Positions 37,968-45,957 are shown, counted from the stretch's first letter. The stretch is DNA of 64,000 nucleotides from Verrucomicrobiota bacterium (GCA_016200005.1 JACQFP010000064.1:103990-167989), one strand, 5' to 3'. Notes: generated by a model from the sequence alone, not told the origin. Numbers and translations: made by a program.

Positions 37968-38047
37968 GCGTGATGCGTGTTGCGTGTTCCGTGAAACGCG
38001 AACCGGACGGGCACGCCCATCAGGAATCACGGATCACGAATCACGAT
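37968..38047. repeat. Word-built inverted repeat between BMC-H and BMC-P genes
   Basis: Words of the type GTGATGCGTGTTGCGTGTTC stand opposite ATCACGGATCACGAATCACG. It is another member of the spacer class that separates genes in this operon. Confidence 0.6.
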
Positions 38048-38332
38048 TCACTTTTTCTTCGGCAACACCGCGTCCACATCGTTGTGCGGGCGGGCGATGA
38101 CATGCACGCTGACGACTTCGCCCTTCATGGCCTTAATGGCCTGGGCGCCGGCGTCCGTGGCCGCTTTGACGGCCGCAACGTCCCCGACAACGACCGCAGT
38201 GACGAGGGCATTGCCGACCTGCGTCATTGGACCGGCGAGTTCGACGTTCGCCGCTTTGAGCATTGCGTCGGTGCCCTCGACAAGGGCGACGAGACCGCGT
38301 GTTTCAATCATTCCTATTGCTGGTTGTGCCAT
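38048..38332 (-). CDS. BMC-H shell hexamer protein with an atypical pore loop
   Basis: 94 residues, single BMC domain ([50 protein letters not shown]). The pore-loop region reads [19 protein letters not shown], with VGNA where the usual form is IGSG, and Val in place of the common Arg before GDV. Six copies form a hexameric shell tile. It sits between acetate kinase and a BMC-P gene. The pore change suggests a distinct metabolite selectivity from the other two BMC-H proteins here. Confidence 0.95.
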   Translation of the reverse strand: MAQPAIGMIETRGLVALVEGTDAMLKAANVELAGPMTQVGNALVTAVVVGDVAAVKAATDAGAQAIKAMKGEVVSVHVIARPHNDVDAVLPKKK

Positions 38333-38375
38333 GGTTTTATCTTTCGTTTTGAGTTGATGGTTAAAAGATTTGTGA

Positions 38376-39563
38376 TTAGTTGTTTTGCAAGAGCTGTTTC
38401 ACCTCACGCGCGACGACGAGTTCTTCGTTGGCCGGGATGACCATCACCTTCACCCCCGAATTTGCGGTGCTGATGACGCCTTCCGTGGCGCGTGTGGAAT
38501 TGTTCTTTTCCGCGTCGAGCACGATGCCCAACTGGTCGAGGTTCGCGCAAATCGCTTCGCGCAGTTCGGTGCGGTTCTCACCGATACCGCCGGTAAACAC
38601 GATGGCGTCGGCACCATTGAGCTGGAAAAAGTAACCGCCCGTCCAGCGCCGCACTTCGCTGACAAATACGTCAATGGCGAGCTTCGCCTTCGCGTTTTCC
38701 TTGGCGGCGGCCTGTTGAATATCGCGGATGTCGTTGGAAAGACCGCCGCTCAGTCCTTTGAGGCCACCCTCCTTCGCGAGTTGACGCTGCGCTTCTTCAA
38801 CGCTAATGCCGAGCGTCGTCACTACGTAAGGGACCGCCGCAGCGTCGAGGTCGCCGACACGATTGTTGTGCGGCAAACCGGATTGCGGCGTCATGCCGAA
38901 GCTGTTGCCGATGGCCACGCCGTTCAGAATGCCCGTCACGCTTGAGCTGCCGCCCAGATGGCACGAAATCACACGCAGCGGAGCGCCGTTGACGGGCGAT
39001 CTACCACCGTCACGGTAAAGACGGCGCGCGCGCTCCGCCAGGTCAGCGCGACCCAGTAATTCCGCGCTGCGCTCGGCGATGAACTTGTGGCTGGCGCCGT
39101 GAAAGCCCCAGCGGCGCACGCCGATCTCATGCCACGAGTCGGGCACCGCATACCGCATCATCGCCTCGGGGGCGAATTGGTAGAATGCGGTTTCGAACAA
39201 TGCAATGAGCGGCACACCGGGCAGGCGTTTCGCAAAGAGGCGGATGCCCGTGATGTAGGCCGGGTTGTGCGCCGGTGCCAAGCCGTTGTAGGCCTCCATG
39301 GCGTCGAGCACGTGTTCGTCGATTCGCACACAGCCGGTGACGTCCTTGGCGATGACGGTTTTGAAACCGCCCGCCGCGAGGTCGCGTTCGCTTTCGATAT
39401 GTCCCTCGTGTTTGAGCACGGCAAGGCAGTAATCAATTGCTTCAGGGTAGTCCGTCACACGCTCGATTCCGCCCTTGTGCAGAAGGTGTTCGGCGTTGTT
39501 CGAGAAGTCGAACAACCGCCACTTGAGCGAAGTTGAACCGATGTTGGCGACGAGAACCTTCAT
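38376..39563 (-). CDS. Acetate (propionate/lactate-type) kinase
   Basis: 395 residues, full length. Family signatures are [14 protein letters not shown] at the N-terminus, [47 protein letters not shown] and [13 protein letters not shown]. It transfers phosphate from an acyl-phosphate to ADP. In this locus it would complete the PduP-like/PduL route and yield ATP; whether the acyl is acetyl or lactoyl is not visible. It lies between two BMC-H genes. Confidence 0.93.
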   Translation of the reverse strand: MKVLVANIGSTSLKWRLFDFSNNAEHLLHKGGIERVTDYPEAIDYCLAVLKHEGHIESERDLAAGGFKTVIAKDVTGCVRIDEHVLDAMEAYNGLAPAHNPAYITGIRLFAKRLPGVPLIALFETAFYQFAPEAMMRYAVPDSWHEIGVRRWGFHGASHKFIAERSAELLGRADLAERARRLYRDGGRSPVNGAPLRVISCHLGGSSSVTGILNGVAIGNSFGMTPQSGLPHNNRVGDLDAAAVPYVVTTLGISVEEAQRQLAKEGGLKGLSGGLSNDIRDIQQAAAKENAKAKLAIDVFVSEVRRWTGGYFFQLNGADAIVFTGGIGENRTELREAICANLDQLGIVLDAEKNNSTRATEGVISTANSGVKVMVIPANEELVVAREVKQLLQNN

Positions 39564-39590
39564 GCGAGGCGCACCGCAGTCTGATTTCTC

Positions 39591-39872
39591 CTACTCCTGA
39601 AGCCAGCGGCCGAGCGTAACCAGCCCGTCGTGGGGACGCGGGATGACCTGGACGCTGACAACCGTGCCCACCTGCGACGCCGCGGAGGCGCCAGCATCGG
39701 TGGCGGCCTTGACGCTCGCAACATCGCCACGAAAAAACGCGGTGACGTAGCCGGAGCCGATTTTTTCCCAGCCGGTGAAGGTGACGTTTGCGGACTTGAG
39801 GGCGGCATCGGTGGCCTCGAAGAGAGCGCACAAACCCTTGCATTCGATCATGCCAATTGCTTGTTGAGCCAT
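39591..39872 (-). CDS. BMC-H shell hexamer protein with standard KIGSG pore
   Basis: 93 residues ([20 protein letters not shown]...). The pore region [19 protein letters not shown] has the canonical IGSG and Arg-Gly-Asp. It is followed by acetate kinase 27 bases downstream. It is probably a main facet protein by similarity to PduA/CcmK-like tiles. Confidence 0.95.
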   Translation of the reverse strand: MAQQAIGMIECKGLCALFEATDAALKSANVTFTGWEKIGSGYVTAFFRGDVASVKAATDAGASAASQVGTVVSVQVIPRPHDGLVTLGRWLQE

Positions 39873-39913
39873 AGTTTTATTTTGAGTTGAGAGTTGCGGT
39901 TGCGTGGCGGCTA

Positions 39914-40201
39914 TTATTTTTTCACGGCGTTGTCACCAAGGAATCCCTTGATCAAGTCATCGTGCGGGCGCGCGATGACGTGGCTGGCGATAAGTTCACC
40001 CACCTTCCCCGCAGCCTTGCTGCCCGCGTCCACGGCGGCTTTGACGCTCGCCACGTCGCCCCGGCAGATGACGGTGATGAGACCGCCGCCGATGGGGATG
40101 GTCCGGGAGATGGAGATGTTTGCGGCCTTGGCCATGGCATCAGTGGCTTCGACGCTGCCGGTAAAGCCCTTCGTTTCGATCATTCCAATTGCTTCGATCA
40201 T
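39914..40201 (-). CDS. BMC-H shell hexamer protein with IGGG pore
   Basis: 95 residues ([20 protein letters not shown]...). The pore region is [19 protein letters not shown], so Ser of IGSG is Gly here and the pore may be slightly wider. The C-terminal tail [16 protein letters not shown] is longer than the BMC core. It is located between the small Cys protein and the second BMC-H. Confidence 0.95.
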   Translation of the reverse strand: MIEAIGMIETKGFTGSVEATDAMAKAANISISRTIPIGGGLITVICRGDVASVKAAVDAGSKAAGKVGELIASHVIARPHDDLIKGFLGDNAVKK

Positions 40202-40239
40202 AGGTTCGTTCTTAGTTTATTGTTGAGAGTTAATGGTAA

Positions 40240-40491
40240 TTACTTTCGCGCGTCTTCTTTTACTTCCCGAACTTTCGTAAATCTCTTCCCCTCGCCCACC
40301 ACGAAAAAGCTCCGACCACAGCGGCAATCCACACGATCATTTTCAGCGAGATCGTCTGAGCAAGTGTGGCCAACAAGCAAAACTTTCTTCTCGCACAAAC
40401 ACAGCCAAGCAGCATTGTTTCCACTACTCGAAGCCTCGGATTGCGTTCCGTTCAGCAGAACCAACTTAACGATGTCTTGGGGTTGGGGCAT
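40240..40491 (-). CDS. Small Cys-containing hypothetical protein in the BMC operon
   Basis: 83 residues with CLC at 31-33, a Cys near 43 and CRCG near 56-59 (WLCLCEKKVLLVGHTCSDDL...CRCGRSFFV). The spacing could form a zinc-ribbon-like site, but this is a guess. It lies 8 bases after pduL and 38 bases before the first BMC-H, so it is probably co-translated with the operon. I do not recognise a family. It may be a regulator, chaperone or minor shell-associated protein. Confidence 0.6.
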   Translation of the reverse strand: MPQPQDIVKLVLLNGTQSEASSSGNNAAWLCLCEKKVLLVGHTCSDDLAENDRVDCRCGRSFFVVGEGKRFTKVREVKEDARK

Positions 40492-40499
40492 GTTCTTAA

Positions 40500-41180
40500 C
40501 TATGTCATCAGTTCAACCGACGTGTCGGGTTGGAGATTGCAGGCGTTGCCCTCGTCCGTGTCGATGTGGACTTCAAGTTTGAAGCTCTGGTCCACGCGGA
40601 CGAGCATCTTGTCGAGGATAATGCCGGCGGGGCCGCCAATCTTCAGTTTCATACCGTCACCGGCCTTGACGCCGTAATACTCAGCATCGGTTGGGTGCAT
40701 GTGAACGTGGCGCATCGCGCGAATCACGCCCTGCTCCATCTCGAAGAATCCCGCCGGCCCCATCAACATGCAGCCGAGCGTGCCCTTGATATCGCCGGAA
40801 ATTCGGTGAGGCAACTCGAAGCCCAACGCAATGCCGTCGGTGTAGGCGAGTTCGACCTGGTTGAGAGTCCGGCAGGGACCGAGAATGCGCAGGTTGGAAA
40901 TCACGCGGCTGCGCGGGCCAATCAGGGTCAGCGTTTCCTTCGCGGCAAACTGGCCTTCCTGATAAAGCCATTTGTGGACTTGAAGCTGGTAGCCTTTGCC
41001 AAAAAGCGCTTCCGCCGCGTCCTGCGTGAGGTGGCAGTGACGGGCGCTGATGTTGACGACCAGGGGATTGGGCGCCGCCGCGGGCTGCGGCAAGGGTTTG
41101 CCGAGCCTAGCATAAACGGCCTGTCGAACCAGATGTTCGATCACCGCCCGGTGCGGCCTGGATTGCAAGGCGATAGACAT
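40500..41180 (-). CDS. pduL: PduL-type phosphotransacylase, BMC cargo
   Basis: 226 residues, first gene of the BMC operon. The N-terminal helix AVIEHLVRQAVYARLGKPLP plus Pro/Ala linker is a likely encapsulation peptide. The two zinc-binding PduL repeats show NISARHCHLTQDA and RHVHMHPTDAEYYG, and the end has VHIDTDEGNAC. PduL converts acyl-CoA plus phosphate to acyl-phosphate and recycles CoA inside the compartment. The start is at 41180; no strong ribosome-binding site precedes it. Confidence 0.95.
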   Translation of the reverse strand: MSIALQSRPHRAVIEHLVRQAVYARLGKPLPQPAAAPNPLVVNISARHCHLTQDAAEALFGKGYQLQVHKWLYQEGQFAAKETLTLIGPRSRVISNLRILGPCRTLNQVELAYTDGIALGFELPHRISGDIKGTLGCMLMGPAGFFEMEQGVIRAMRHVHMHPTDAEYYGVKAGDGMKLKIGGPAGIILDKMLVRVDQSFKLEVHIDTDEGNACNLQPDTSVELMT

Positions 41181-41265
41181 CGTTGATAGATTTTGATAGA
41201 AAATGAAATTATGTCAACTATTTTCTTGCAATAATTATCATACTATTCCACGATTCTGACAGGCA
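41181..41265. promoter_or_regulatory. Divergent regulatory region between pduL and the DeoR-family gene
   Basis: This 85-base, strikingly AT-rich spacer contains a direct repeat TTGATAGA at 41183-41190 and 41193-41200, exactly 10 bp apart and so on the same helix face. It also holds an inverted repeat AGAAAAT (41198-41204) / ATTTTCT (41220-41226). DeoR-family proteins often bind such repeats next to their own gene. The site probably controls both the BMC operon and the regulator; the operator assignment is inference. Confidence 0.55.
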
Positions 41266-42078
41266 ATGCAGACCGAAGAGCGTCAAAAGCGTATCGATGA
41301 ACACCTTGCGAAGGTGGAATTCGCCTCGTTGGAAGAGCTTTCCGAACTGGTGGACGCTTCCGTTTCCACCGTGCGGCGTGACCTGGACATCATGGAAGCT
41401 CAAGGCTCCATCCAACGTACCCACGGCGGAGCGCGCCTGGCCAATCCCAAGTCGGACGAGTTCACGTTTTCCGCCCGCGACACCCACCAGCTTTCCGAGA
41501 AGGAAGCCATCGGCGAGGCGTGCGCGGAGCTCATTTCCCCCAACCAAACCATCATTGTGGACGCCGGCACGACGTGTTTTCATGTCGCCCGGCATCTGGA
41601 AGCCAAGACGCCCCACATCATCACCAACTCCCTGCCCGTCGCAAACGCGTTCTCTTCCACGCACAAGCTGGAGGTGGTGGTGAGCGGCGGAGTGATTTAT
41701 CCGCGTCTCGGTGTGCTGGTGGGGCCGCTGGCCGTGGCGTCCTTCGCCCAAGTCCACGCCGACGTGGCAATCATGAGTTGCGGCGGCATCTCGCCGGAGG
41801 GAGTCAGAAATTCCCACGGTCTGCTCATAGATATACAGCGCGCCATGATGCAAGCCGCCAGGCGCATCATTATGTGCGTGGACCACACCAAATTCGGCCG
41901 CCAATCCATCAGTCATCTCTGCGAGTTGAAGGACATTGACACCATTGTTACAGACCAATCACCACCGGTCGAGATGCAGGCTGCCCTAAAGAAGGCGGGC
42001 GTGGAATTGATCGTCGCAACGGCGGACGGGCCGAAAGTCATTCTGAAAAGCCGGACGAAATCACCGAAGCCGAAGTAG
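41266..42078 (+). CDS. DeoR/GlpR-family sugar-phosphate-responsive transcriptional regulator
   Basis: 270 residues. The N-terminal winged helix contains ASLEELSELVDASVSTVRRD and LDIMEAQGSIQRTHGGARL, the standard DeoR signature. The C-terminal effector domain shows IIVDAGTTCFHVARHL and TNSLPVANAF, as in ribose-5-phosphate-isomerase-like sensor domains. These regulators usually repress catabolic genes and are released by a phosphorylated sugar. Divergent from pduL with 85 bases between, so it is the probable BMC regulator. Confidence 0.92.
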   Translation: MQTEERQKRIDEHLAKVEFASLEELSELVDASVSTVRRDLDIMEAQGSIQRTHGGARLANPKSDEFTFSARDTHQLSEKEAIGEACAELISPNQTIIVDAGTTCFHVARHLEAKTPHIITNSLPVANAFSSTHKLEVVVSGGVIYPRLGVLVGPLAVASFAQVHADVAIMSCGGISPEGVRNSHGLLIDIQRAMMQAARRIIMCVDHTKFGRQSISHLCELKDIDTIVTDQSPPVEMQAALKKAGVELIVATADGPKVILKSRTKSPKPK

Positions 42079-42117
42079 CAAATTACCTCCGCAGGGATGC
42101 CATCCTGCAATCGGCAC

Positions 42118-42771
42118 TCACCAAACCCCTGGCAGCAAACGATAGCGTACTTGTTCAGCGTACGCCGGATAACCTTCGAGCTCACGGCGCAGAAATTTGT
42201 CTTCCATCTCGGTGCGGCGGACAATCAGGAACACAATCCCTGCTACTGGAAGCAATGCCCACCAAGAGCCAAGCGCCAAGGCGACGAACGTTGGGCCGCC
42301 CATAATTCCAAGGTAACCCGGATGTCGGAGGAACCGATACGGCCCATCGCTAATCAAATGATGACCCCGTTCGGTTTGAATTCTCACGACCGGTGAGAAG
42401 AAACGATTCGCCATCATTGCCCAGAACGAGAGCGCCAGCGATGCGGCCAACCCGATCAAGCCCACCAGTCGCCAGCCGAATGGGACTGTGTCCGACCAGT
42501 GAAAACGGCCCACATCCAGCCCAGCAACAATCCAACTCCCCAAGATGCATGGAGCGATGGCCGCACGCAGGTTGCGATCTTTTCCACCGGGCGCAGGCTT
42601 GAGCCGCTCCTTCCGCAGCGCTGGGTCGATCTTGAATAGAATCGTTACCACGAACGCCGCATAGATTCCGAGGCACGCCCACGCGAACGGCAAATCCCAA
42701 GTTCCGGCCGAACCAAACATCCCGGCAAACATCACGCACAGCGTAACCGCGATTCGGAGAAACATTTTCAT
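42118..42771 (-). CDS. Isoprenylcysteine carboxyl methyltransferase (ICMT)-like membrane protein
   Basis: 217 residues with about five hydrophobic segments. The C-terminal signature is typical of the ICMT/PEMT-like family: GPYRFLRHPGYLG, then RRTEMEDKFLRRELEGYPAY and RYRLLPGVW. The family methylates lipids or isoprenoid-linked substrates using SAM at the membrane. The bacterial substrate is unknown. It sits convergent to the DeoR-family gene and downstream of the ferritin-like gene. Confidence 0.85.
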   Translation of the reverse strand: MKMFLRIAVTLCVMFAGMFGSAGTWDLPFAWACLGIYAAFVVTILFKIDPALRKERLKPAPGGKDRNLRAAIAPCILGSWIVAGLDVGRFHWSDTVPFGWRLVGLIGLAASLALSFWAMMANRFFSPVVRIQTERGHHLISDGPYRFLRHPGYLGIMGGPTFVALALGSWWALLPVAGIVFLIVRRTEMEDKFLRRELEGYPAYAEQVRYRLLPGVW

Positions 42772-42786
42772 CCGATTGGCGACCGC

Positions 42787-44193
42787 CTATTCGCCAACCA
42801 GACGTTCGATGTCCTCGCGCGAGACAATGAACAAATCCATGTCCGCCTTCACCGCGCCGAGACTCACCAGACATTCCGTGAACAACTCGCGCGTCTTCAG
42901 TTCCAGTTCCTGCGAGCCGAGATTCGTCATGCACTTCAGGATATGCTGACCTTTGCGCACGTGCGTTCGTTCGTCGGAGCGAATGAAGTCGGCGATGTGA
43001 AACAGCAGCGAATCATCCTTGTCACGAGCGGTGTCGATCAAGCCGTTGATGGTTTTAAGCACGCCAACTTCGCCAAACAAATTGATCTCCGCCATCGCGT
43101 AGGCTGGCTCCATCGGACCGCGACAGGTTGAACTGGTCAGGCGATTGCGCAATTCGAACGGATCGTAGCCGGCGGCGAGCAACGCGCGGTGACCAATCTC
43201 CGTGTGCCGCGCTTCGTCCCAGGTGATGCGCGCCAGATCATACTCCGCCTGAAAATCAATGAACCGGATGTCCCAAAGAAATGTTCCGAAGGCCTCAATG
43301 GCATCGACTTCATCCCGCTGCGTCCGGATAAATCGCAGGCGAAGGCTTTCGTAAGAATCCTTTTCGAAACGCGGCTGGCCATCCGCCGTATCGTAGTCGC
43401 CGGTGTTCATGAAAGTGTCGAAGCGTGTGTCGCGCTTGGGCACCGTGCCGCGCAGAAATGGTTTCTCCGCGATACGCAACGGAGTCGGCTCGGGATTGCG
43501 CGCATCCACTCCCGTCACCCCGCCGATACTGCCCAATAACCGTTGCAGATGCCAGCGCCATGTCGCCAATCGACTCTCCTCTATTCCGCCCTCGATGTAA
43601 GCTGTGATCGCGCCCTCGGCCCATTCACGCATCGGTTCGTAATCGGTGAGGATTCGCTTCAAGGTGCGGATGGTGGGAACGTCAGTGACCGGATCGGTGT
43701 TATCAATGTGATGACGGTAAGTTGTTTCGAGCGCCTTGCCGATGACTTGGTGCATACCGGCCAAAAGCTCCGGCGTATCAGCCGCGCTGAGAAGCTCGTC
43801 AAGGAACCGGTCAATCTCCGCGTCGCGGAATGCATCGATGTCCTTTGGGCGCATTTCCTGTTCGCTCAATCGTTCGCGCAGAAGGCGCGCGGCATCAGCG
43901 TGGTAAAAAATGTGCCGGCCTGTTTCAACCTTCACCTCGAACTCAGGAATGCTCAACGTCCATGCGCCCAACGCCTGGGCCAGCCGCCGTTCAAAGTAAA
44001 AGAAGAGCAACAGACGCCGCGCGTTTTCCTGCACCGTGAACTTTCCGCCCAGTTGCCGGCGGTCGCGTGGAAAGCGATAGGGAAAGGATTTTCTTCGTTG
44101 TTCCGCCGCCGTGCGCTCCGCTGGACGCGAGACCGTGGGGATTTCGCAACGGGACTCGTTCCCGTTCTGATCAGGGCTGCCATTGGTTTTCAT
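42787..44193 (-). CDS. Ferritin-like diiron-type protein, function unknown
   Basis: Start at ATG 44193 (468 residues) or an in-frame codon at 44226. The C-terminal half is helical with carboxylate/His pairs expected of a diiron site: DEARHTEIGHR and SDERTHVRKGQ, plus earlier EVDAIEAFGTFLWD. The N-terminal half (FERRLAQALGAWTL, LLRERLSEQEMRPK) is also helical and may be a scaffold. Possible roles include oxidase, hydroxylase or iron storage. The first about 45 codons and the upstream region are repeated 1.6 kb away at 45671-45896. Confidence 0.7.
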   Translation of the reverse strand: MKTNGSPDQNGNESRCEIPTVSRPAERTAAEQRRKSFPYRFPRDRRQLGGKFTVQENARRLLLFFYFERRLAQALGAWTLSIPEFEVKVETGRHIFYHADAARLLRERLSEQEMRPKDIDAFRDAEIDRFLDELLSAADTPELLAGMHQVIGKALETTYRHHIDNTDPVTDVPTIRTLKRILTDYEPMREWAEGAITAYIEGGIEESRLATWRWHLQRLLGSIGGVTGVDARNPEPTPLRIAEKPFLRGTVPKRDTRFDTFMNTGDYDTADGQPRFEKDSYESLRLRFIRTQRDEVDAIEAFGTFLWDIRFIDFQAEYDLARITWDEARHTEIGHRALLAAGYDPFELRNRLTSSTCRGPMEPAYAMAEINLFGEVGVLKTINGLIDTARDKDDSLLFHIADFIRSDERTHVRKGQHILKCMTNLGSQELELKTRELFTECLVSLGAVKADMDLFIVSREDIERLVGE

Positions 44194-44271
44194 AAATGTT
44201 TCCTCCGACAATCGGGGTTGTGTCATTCAAAATGAATTCGAGTTCACTTTGCGTCAAGTGGGGAATGGAAG
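44045..44271. repeat. Direct repeat, copy 1 (5' end of the ferritin-like gene)
   Basis: About 227 bases that recur at 45671-45896 in the same orientation with only a small number of differences. The unit covers the first about 45 codons of the ferritin-like gene and its upstream region, and stops abruptly at GGGGAATGGAAG, where vapC-like sequence begins. The two copies flank the toxin-antitoxin relics. Confidence 0.92.
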
Positions 44272-44362
44272 TCCCGTTCACCCAGGCTTCGAGACAATGA
44301 GCCGGCTTGCCTCGCCAGTAAGTCGCACTGGCAACGATGTTGGTGTCGAGAACAACGGTCAT
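44171..44362 (-). pseudogene. Truncated VapC-like PIN-domain toxin
   Basis: The first about 30 codons encode MTVVLDTNIVASATYWRGKP and AHCLEAWVNG, the N-terminus of a PIN domain with the first catalytic Asp (D6). At 44271 the sequence joins the direct repeat, and the rest of the frame (63 codons) is repeat-derived. Normal PIN toxins are about 130-140 residues, so this one is inactive. Its ATG overlaps the stop of the upstream AbrB-like antitoxin, the usual coupling of such pairs. Confidence 0.8.
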
Positions 44363-44613
44363 CGCCGCTGCGCGCGCGCTTCCTGAATCGCCTGTTCGAC
44401 GGCGAGGTCATCTTCCGTCGTGGGCTTTGGCTGCGACCGGCTGCGTTCGAGCAACGCGGCGCATTGCTCGCGCGTCAGGGGCTGATGCTTGCGGAGAACG
44501 AGCGTGCCCTTGTAAAGCTGGACATCCAAAGTGTCGCCGGGCTTGAGTTGGGCGTCTTCGCGCAACTCGTGTGGGATGATGATTTTACCGTCTTCAGCCA
44601 GGACCGCTTTCAT
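44359..44613 (-). CDS. AbrB/SpoVT-type antitoxin (VapB-like)
   Basis: ATG 44613 gives 84 residues; the longer frame upstream has no domain features. MKAVLAEDGKIIIPHELRED and LKPGDTLDVQLYKGTLVLRK form a swapped-hairpin AbrB domain; the acidic C-terminal tail would bind the toxin. It overlaps the truncated PIN gene by 4 bases. Because the toxin is cut short, the antitoxin may now be an orphan. Confidence 0.85.
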   Translation of the reverse strand: MKAVLAEDGKIIIPHELREDAQLKPGDTLDVQLYKGTLVLRKHQPLTREQCAALLERSRSQPKPTTEDDLAVEQAIQEARAQRR

Positions 44614-44700
44614 GACGGGAAGATACCCAACCGACCGCCGTTTGCAAAGCCGATGTTTCTGAATCAGCGTCAAGTCGCCCAAGACGCCAAGGCAAATGGT

Positions 44701-44764
44701 AATGGCAGACATCGCAACCAAATAGCGGTGTGCGCCACATAAAGGAACTTCAATTTTCTCGAAC
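44701..44764. repeat. Short direct repeat, copy 1
   Basis: About 60 bases (AATGGCAGACATCGCAACCA...) that recur at 45559-45621 with several differences. On the minus strand both copies contain ATG followed by Ser-(Ser/Ala)-Ile-Thr codons, so they look like remnants of the same small gene start. Confidence 0.75.
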
Positions 44765-44862
44765 TCGCGGCGACTCACCGAACACGCCCCAAACAAAAAG
44801 CGAATGGTTTCCCGTCCGCTTTTTCGTAAAACTCCGGTCGTAACCTCGCGCGACGGCGACCA

Positions 44863-45099
44863 TCACAACTCATCACCCGGCATCGGCGGGACATCCGGCG
44901 AAGCGGCCAGGTATTTCTCAAAATCTTCCCGGCGTCCAGCAGCGGCCTCCCGGCGCAGATAGTCCATCGTGAGGACGACCGCCAGCTTTTCACCGGCAGC
45001 ACTGGCCATAAACTGGCTGGCCGAATATCCTTCCTTCGCGGCCAGCGCCTCGATGGTTCTCTTCAACGACTCCGGTAATTGGACAGTCAGAGTGCTCAT
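44863..45099 (-). CDS. Ribbon-helix-helix/CopG-like antitoxin
   Basis: 78 residues (MSTLTVQLPESLKRTIEALA, then AKEGYSASQFMASAAGEKLA). The opening beta strand and two helices fit an RHH fold, with a C-terminal tail (EDFEKYLAASPDVPPMPGDEL) suited to toxin binding. Its ATG overlaps the stop of a frameshifted PIN-toxin gene upstream. This is the reverse of the usual antitoxin-then-toxin order, so the pairing is tentative. Confidence 0.75.
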   Translation of the reverse strand: MSTLTVQLPESLKRTIEALAAKEGYSASQFMASAAGEKLAVVLTMDYLRREAAAGRREDFEKYLAASPDVPPMPGDEL

Positions 45100-45517
45100 G
45101 ATTTTTGTTGTGTCAGTTTCAGGAATTCGCGGGGTGAGATCACTGTGACACCAAGCTGCTCTGCCCCGTGAAAATCTTTCACGTTATGCGTCACAAGATA
45201 GCGACAACCCCTGCAAAAGCCAGTTCCAAAACCATGTCGTCATCCGCGTCGCGCAAAAAAGGCCGCCACAGGAAATGAATCTCCTGCAAATGCGACTGGC
45301 CGGCGAGATAACGCAAATAGTTCCGGGTTTCCTCCACCGTGCGGCCAGGCGACAGGTTTTCATCGCGCGTCAGCACCTGCTGCCACTCCATGTAAAGCGA
45401 CACCGAAAGGCAAAGCTCGAATCCAGCTGAAGGAATTGAGCTGACCAGCGCATAACTTGCGCCCCGTCGTGACCGGGCGGCTGCTACAAGCACGTTCGTA
45501 TCAAGGACGACTCTCAT
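45096..45517 (-). pseudogene. Frameshifted PIN-domain toxin
   Basis: The first part (45517 to about 45210) encodes MRVVLDTNVLVAAARSRRGA up to DADDDMVLELAFAG, including the acidic PIN residues. The expected continuation GCRYLVTHNVKDFHGAEQLG then TVISPREFLKL is in another frame and ends at 45096. The break is at a run of four C (45208-45211); one missing base would restore a 140-residue PIN protein. Either natural inactivation or an assembly error is possible. A programmed shift is less likely because no slippery heptamer is visible. Confidence 0.85.
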
Positions 45518-45576
45518 CTGACGGCTTGTTCAATCAAATTGAACTCTTCGGTTTTCGTAATGGAAGACATCGCCAT
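45514..45576 (-). CDS. Tiny reading frame coupled to the PIN toxin, probable antitoxin remnant
   Basis: 20 codons, MAMSSITKTEEFNLIEQAVR, ending in a TGA that overlaps the ATG of the PIN gene. The overlap is typical of toxin-antitoxin operons, but 20 residues is too short for a normal antitoxin. The upstream 60 bases match those at 44701-44764, suggesting that this is what remains of a longer gene. Confidence 0.4.
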   Translation of the reverse strand: MAMSSITKTEEFNLIEQAVR

Positions 45577-45621
45577 CAAAATAGCGGTGCGCGGCGCGCA
45601 AAGGAACTTCAAATTTCTGAA
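45559..45621. repeat. Short direct repeat, copy 2
   Basis: It matches 44701-44764 (AATGGAAGACATCGCCATCA...). The shared core includes AATAGCGGTG and AAAGGAACTTCAA. Confidence 0.75.
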
Positions 45622-45670
45622 ACGCGAAGGGAAGGCGCGGCTGGTTGCCGCAATCTACAAAAGACATTTA

Positions 45671-45896
45671 CCGCCCCGTGGCCGGCGGTCGCGTGGGAAG
45701 CGATAGGGAAAGGATTTTCTTCGTTGTTCCGCCGCCGCGCGTTCCTCCGGACGCGAGACCGTGGGGATTTCGCAACGGGATTCGTTCCCGTTCTGATCAG
45801 GGCTGCCATTGGTTTTCATAAATGATTCCTCCGACAATCGGGGTTATGCATTCAAAATGAATTCGAGTTCACTTTGCGTCAAGTGGGGAATGGAAG
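45671..45896. repeat. Direct repeat, copy 2 (orphan 5' end of the ferritin-like gene)
   Basis: Nearly identical to 44045-44271. On the minus strand it can still encode MKTNGSPDQNGNESRCEIPT and continue to FPYRFPRDRRP, then diverges, so it is a non-functional gene start. With the flanking 45518-45670 it fills a stretch without an intact gene. Confidence 0.92.
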
Positions 45897-45957
45897 AAAT
45901 CACTCTCGCTGGTGAAATGAAAGCCCAATTGGTAAAAGGGCGGGGGTTCAAAAGGTG

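Noticed and set aside
44193..44226. The longer start of the ferritin-like protein at 44226
   Set aside because: It cannot be excluded, but the extra 11 residues lie in the shared repeat, and ATG 44193 is preserved in the duplicate copy.
45200..45215. Programmed -1 frameshift in the PIN toxin
   Set aside because: There is no slippery heptamer or obvious stimulatory structure, and a single missing C in a homopolymer is simpler.
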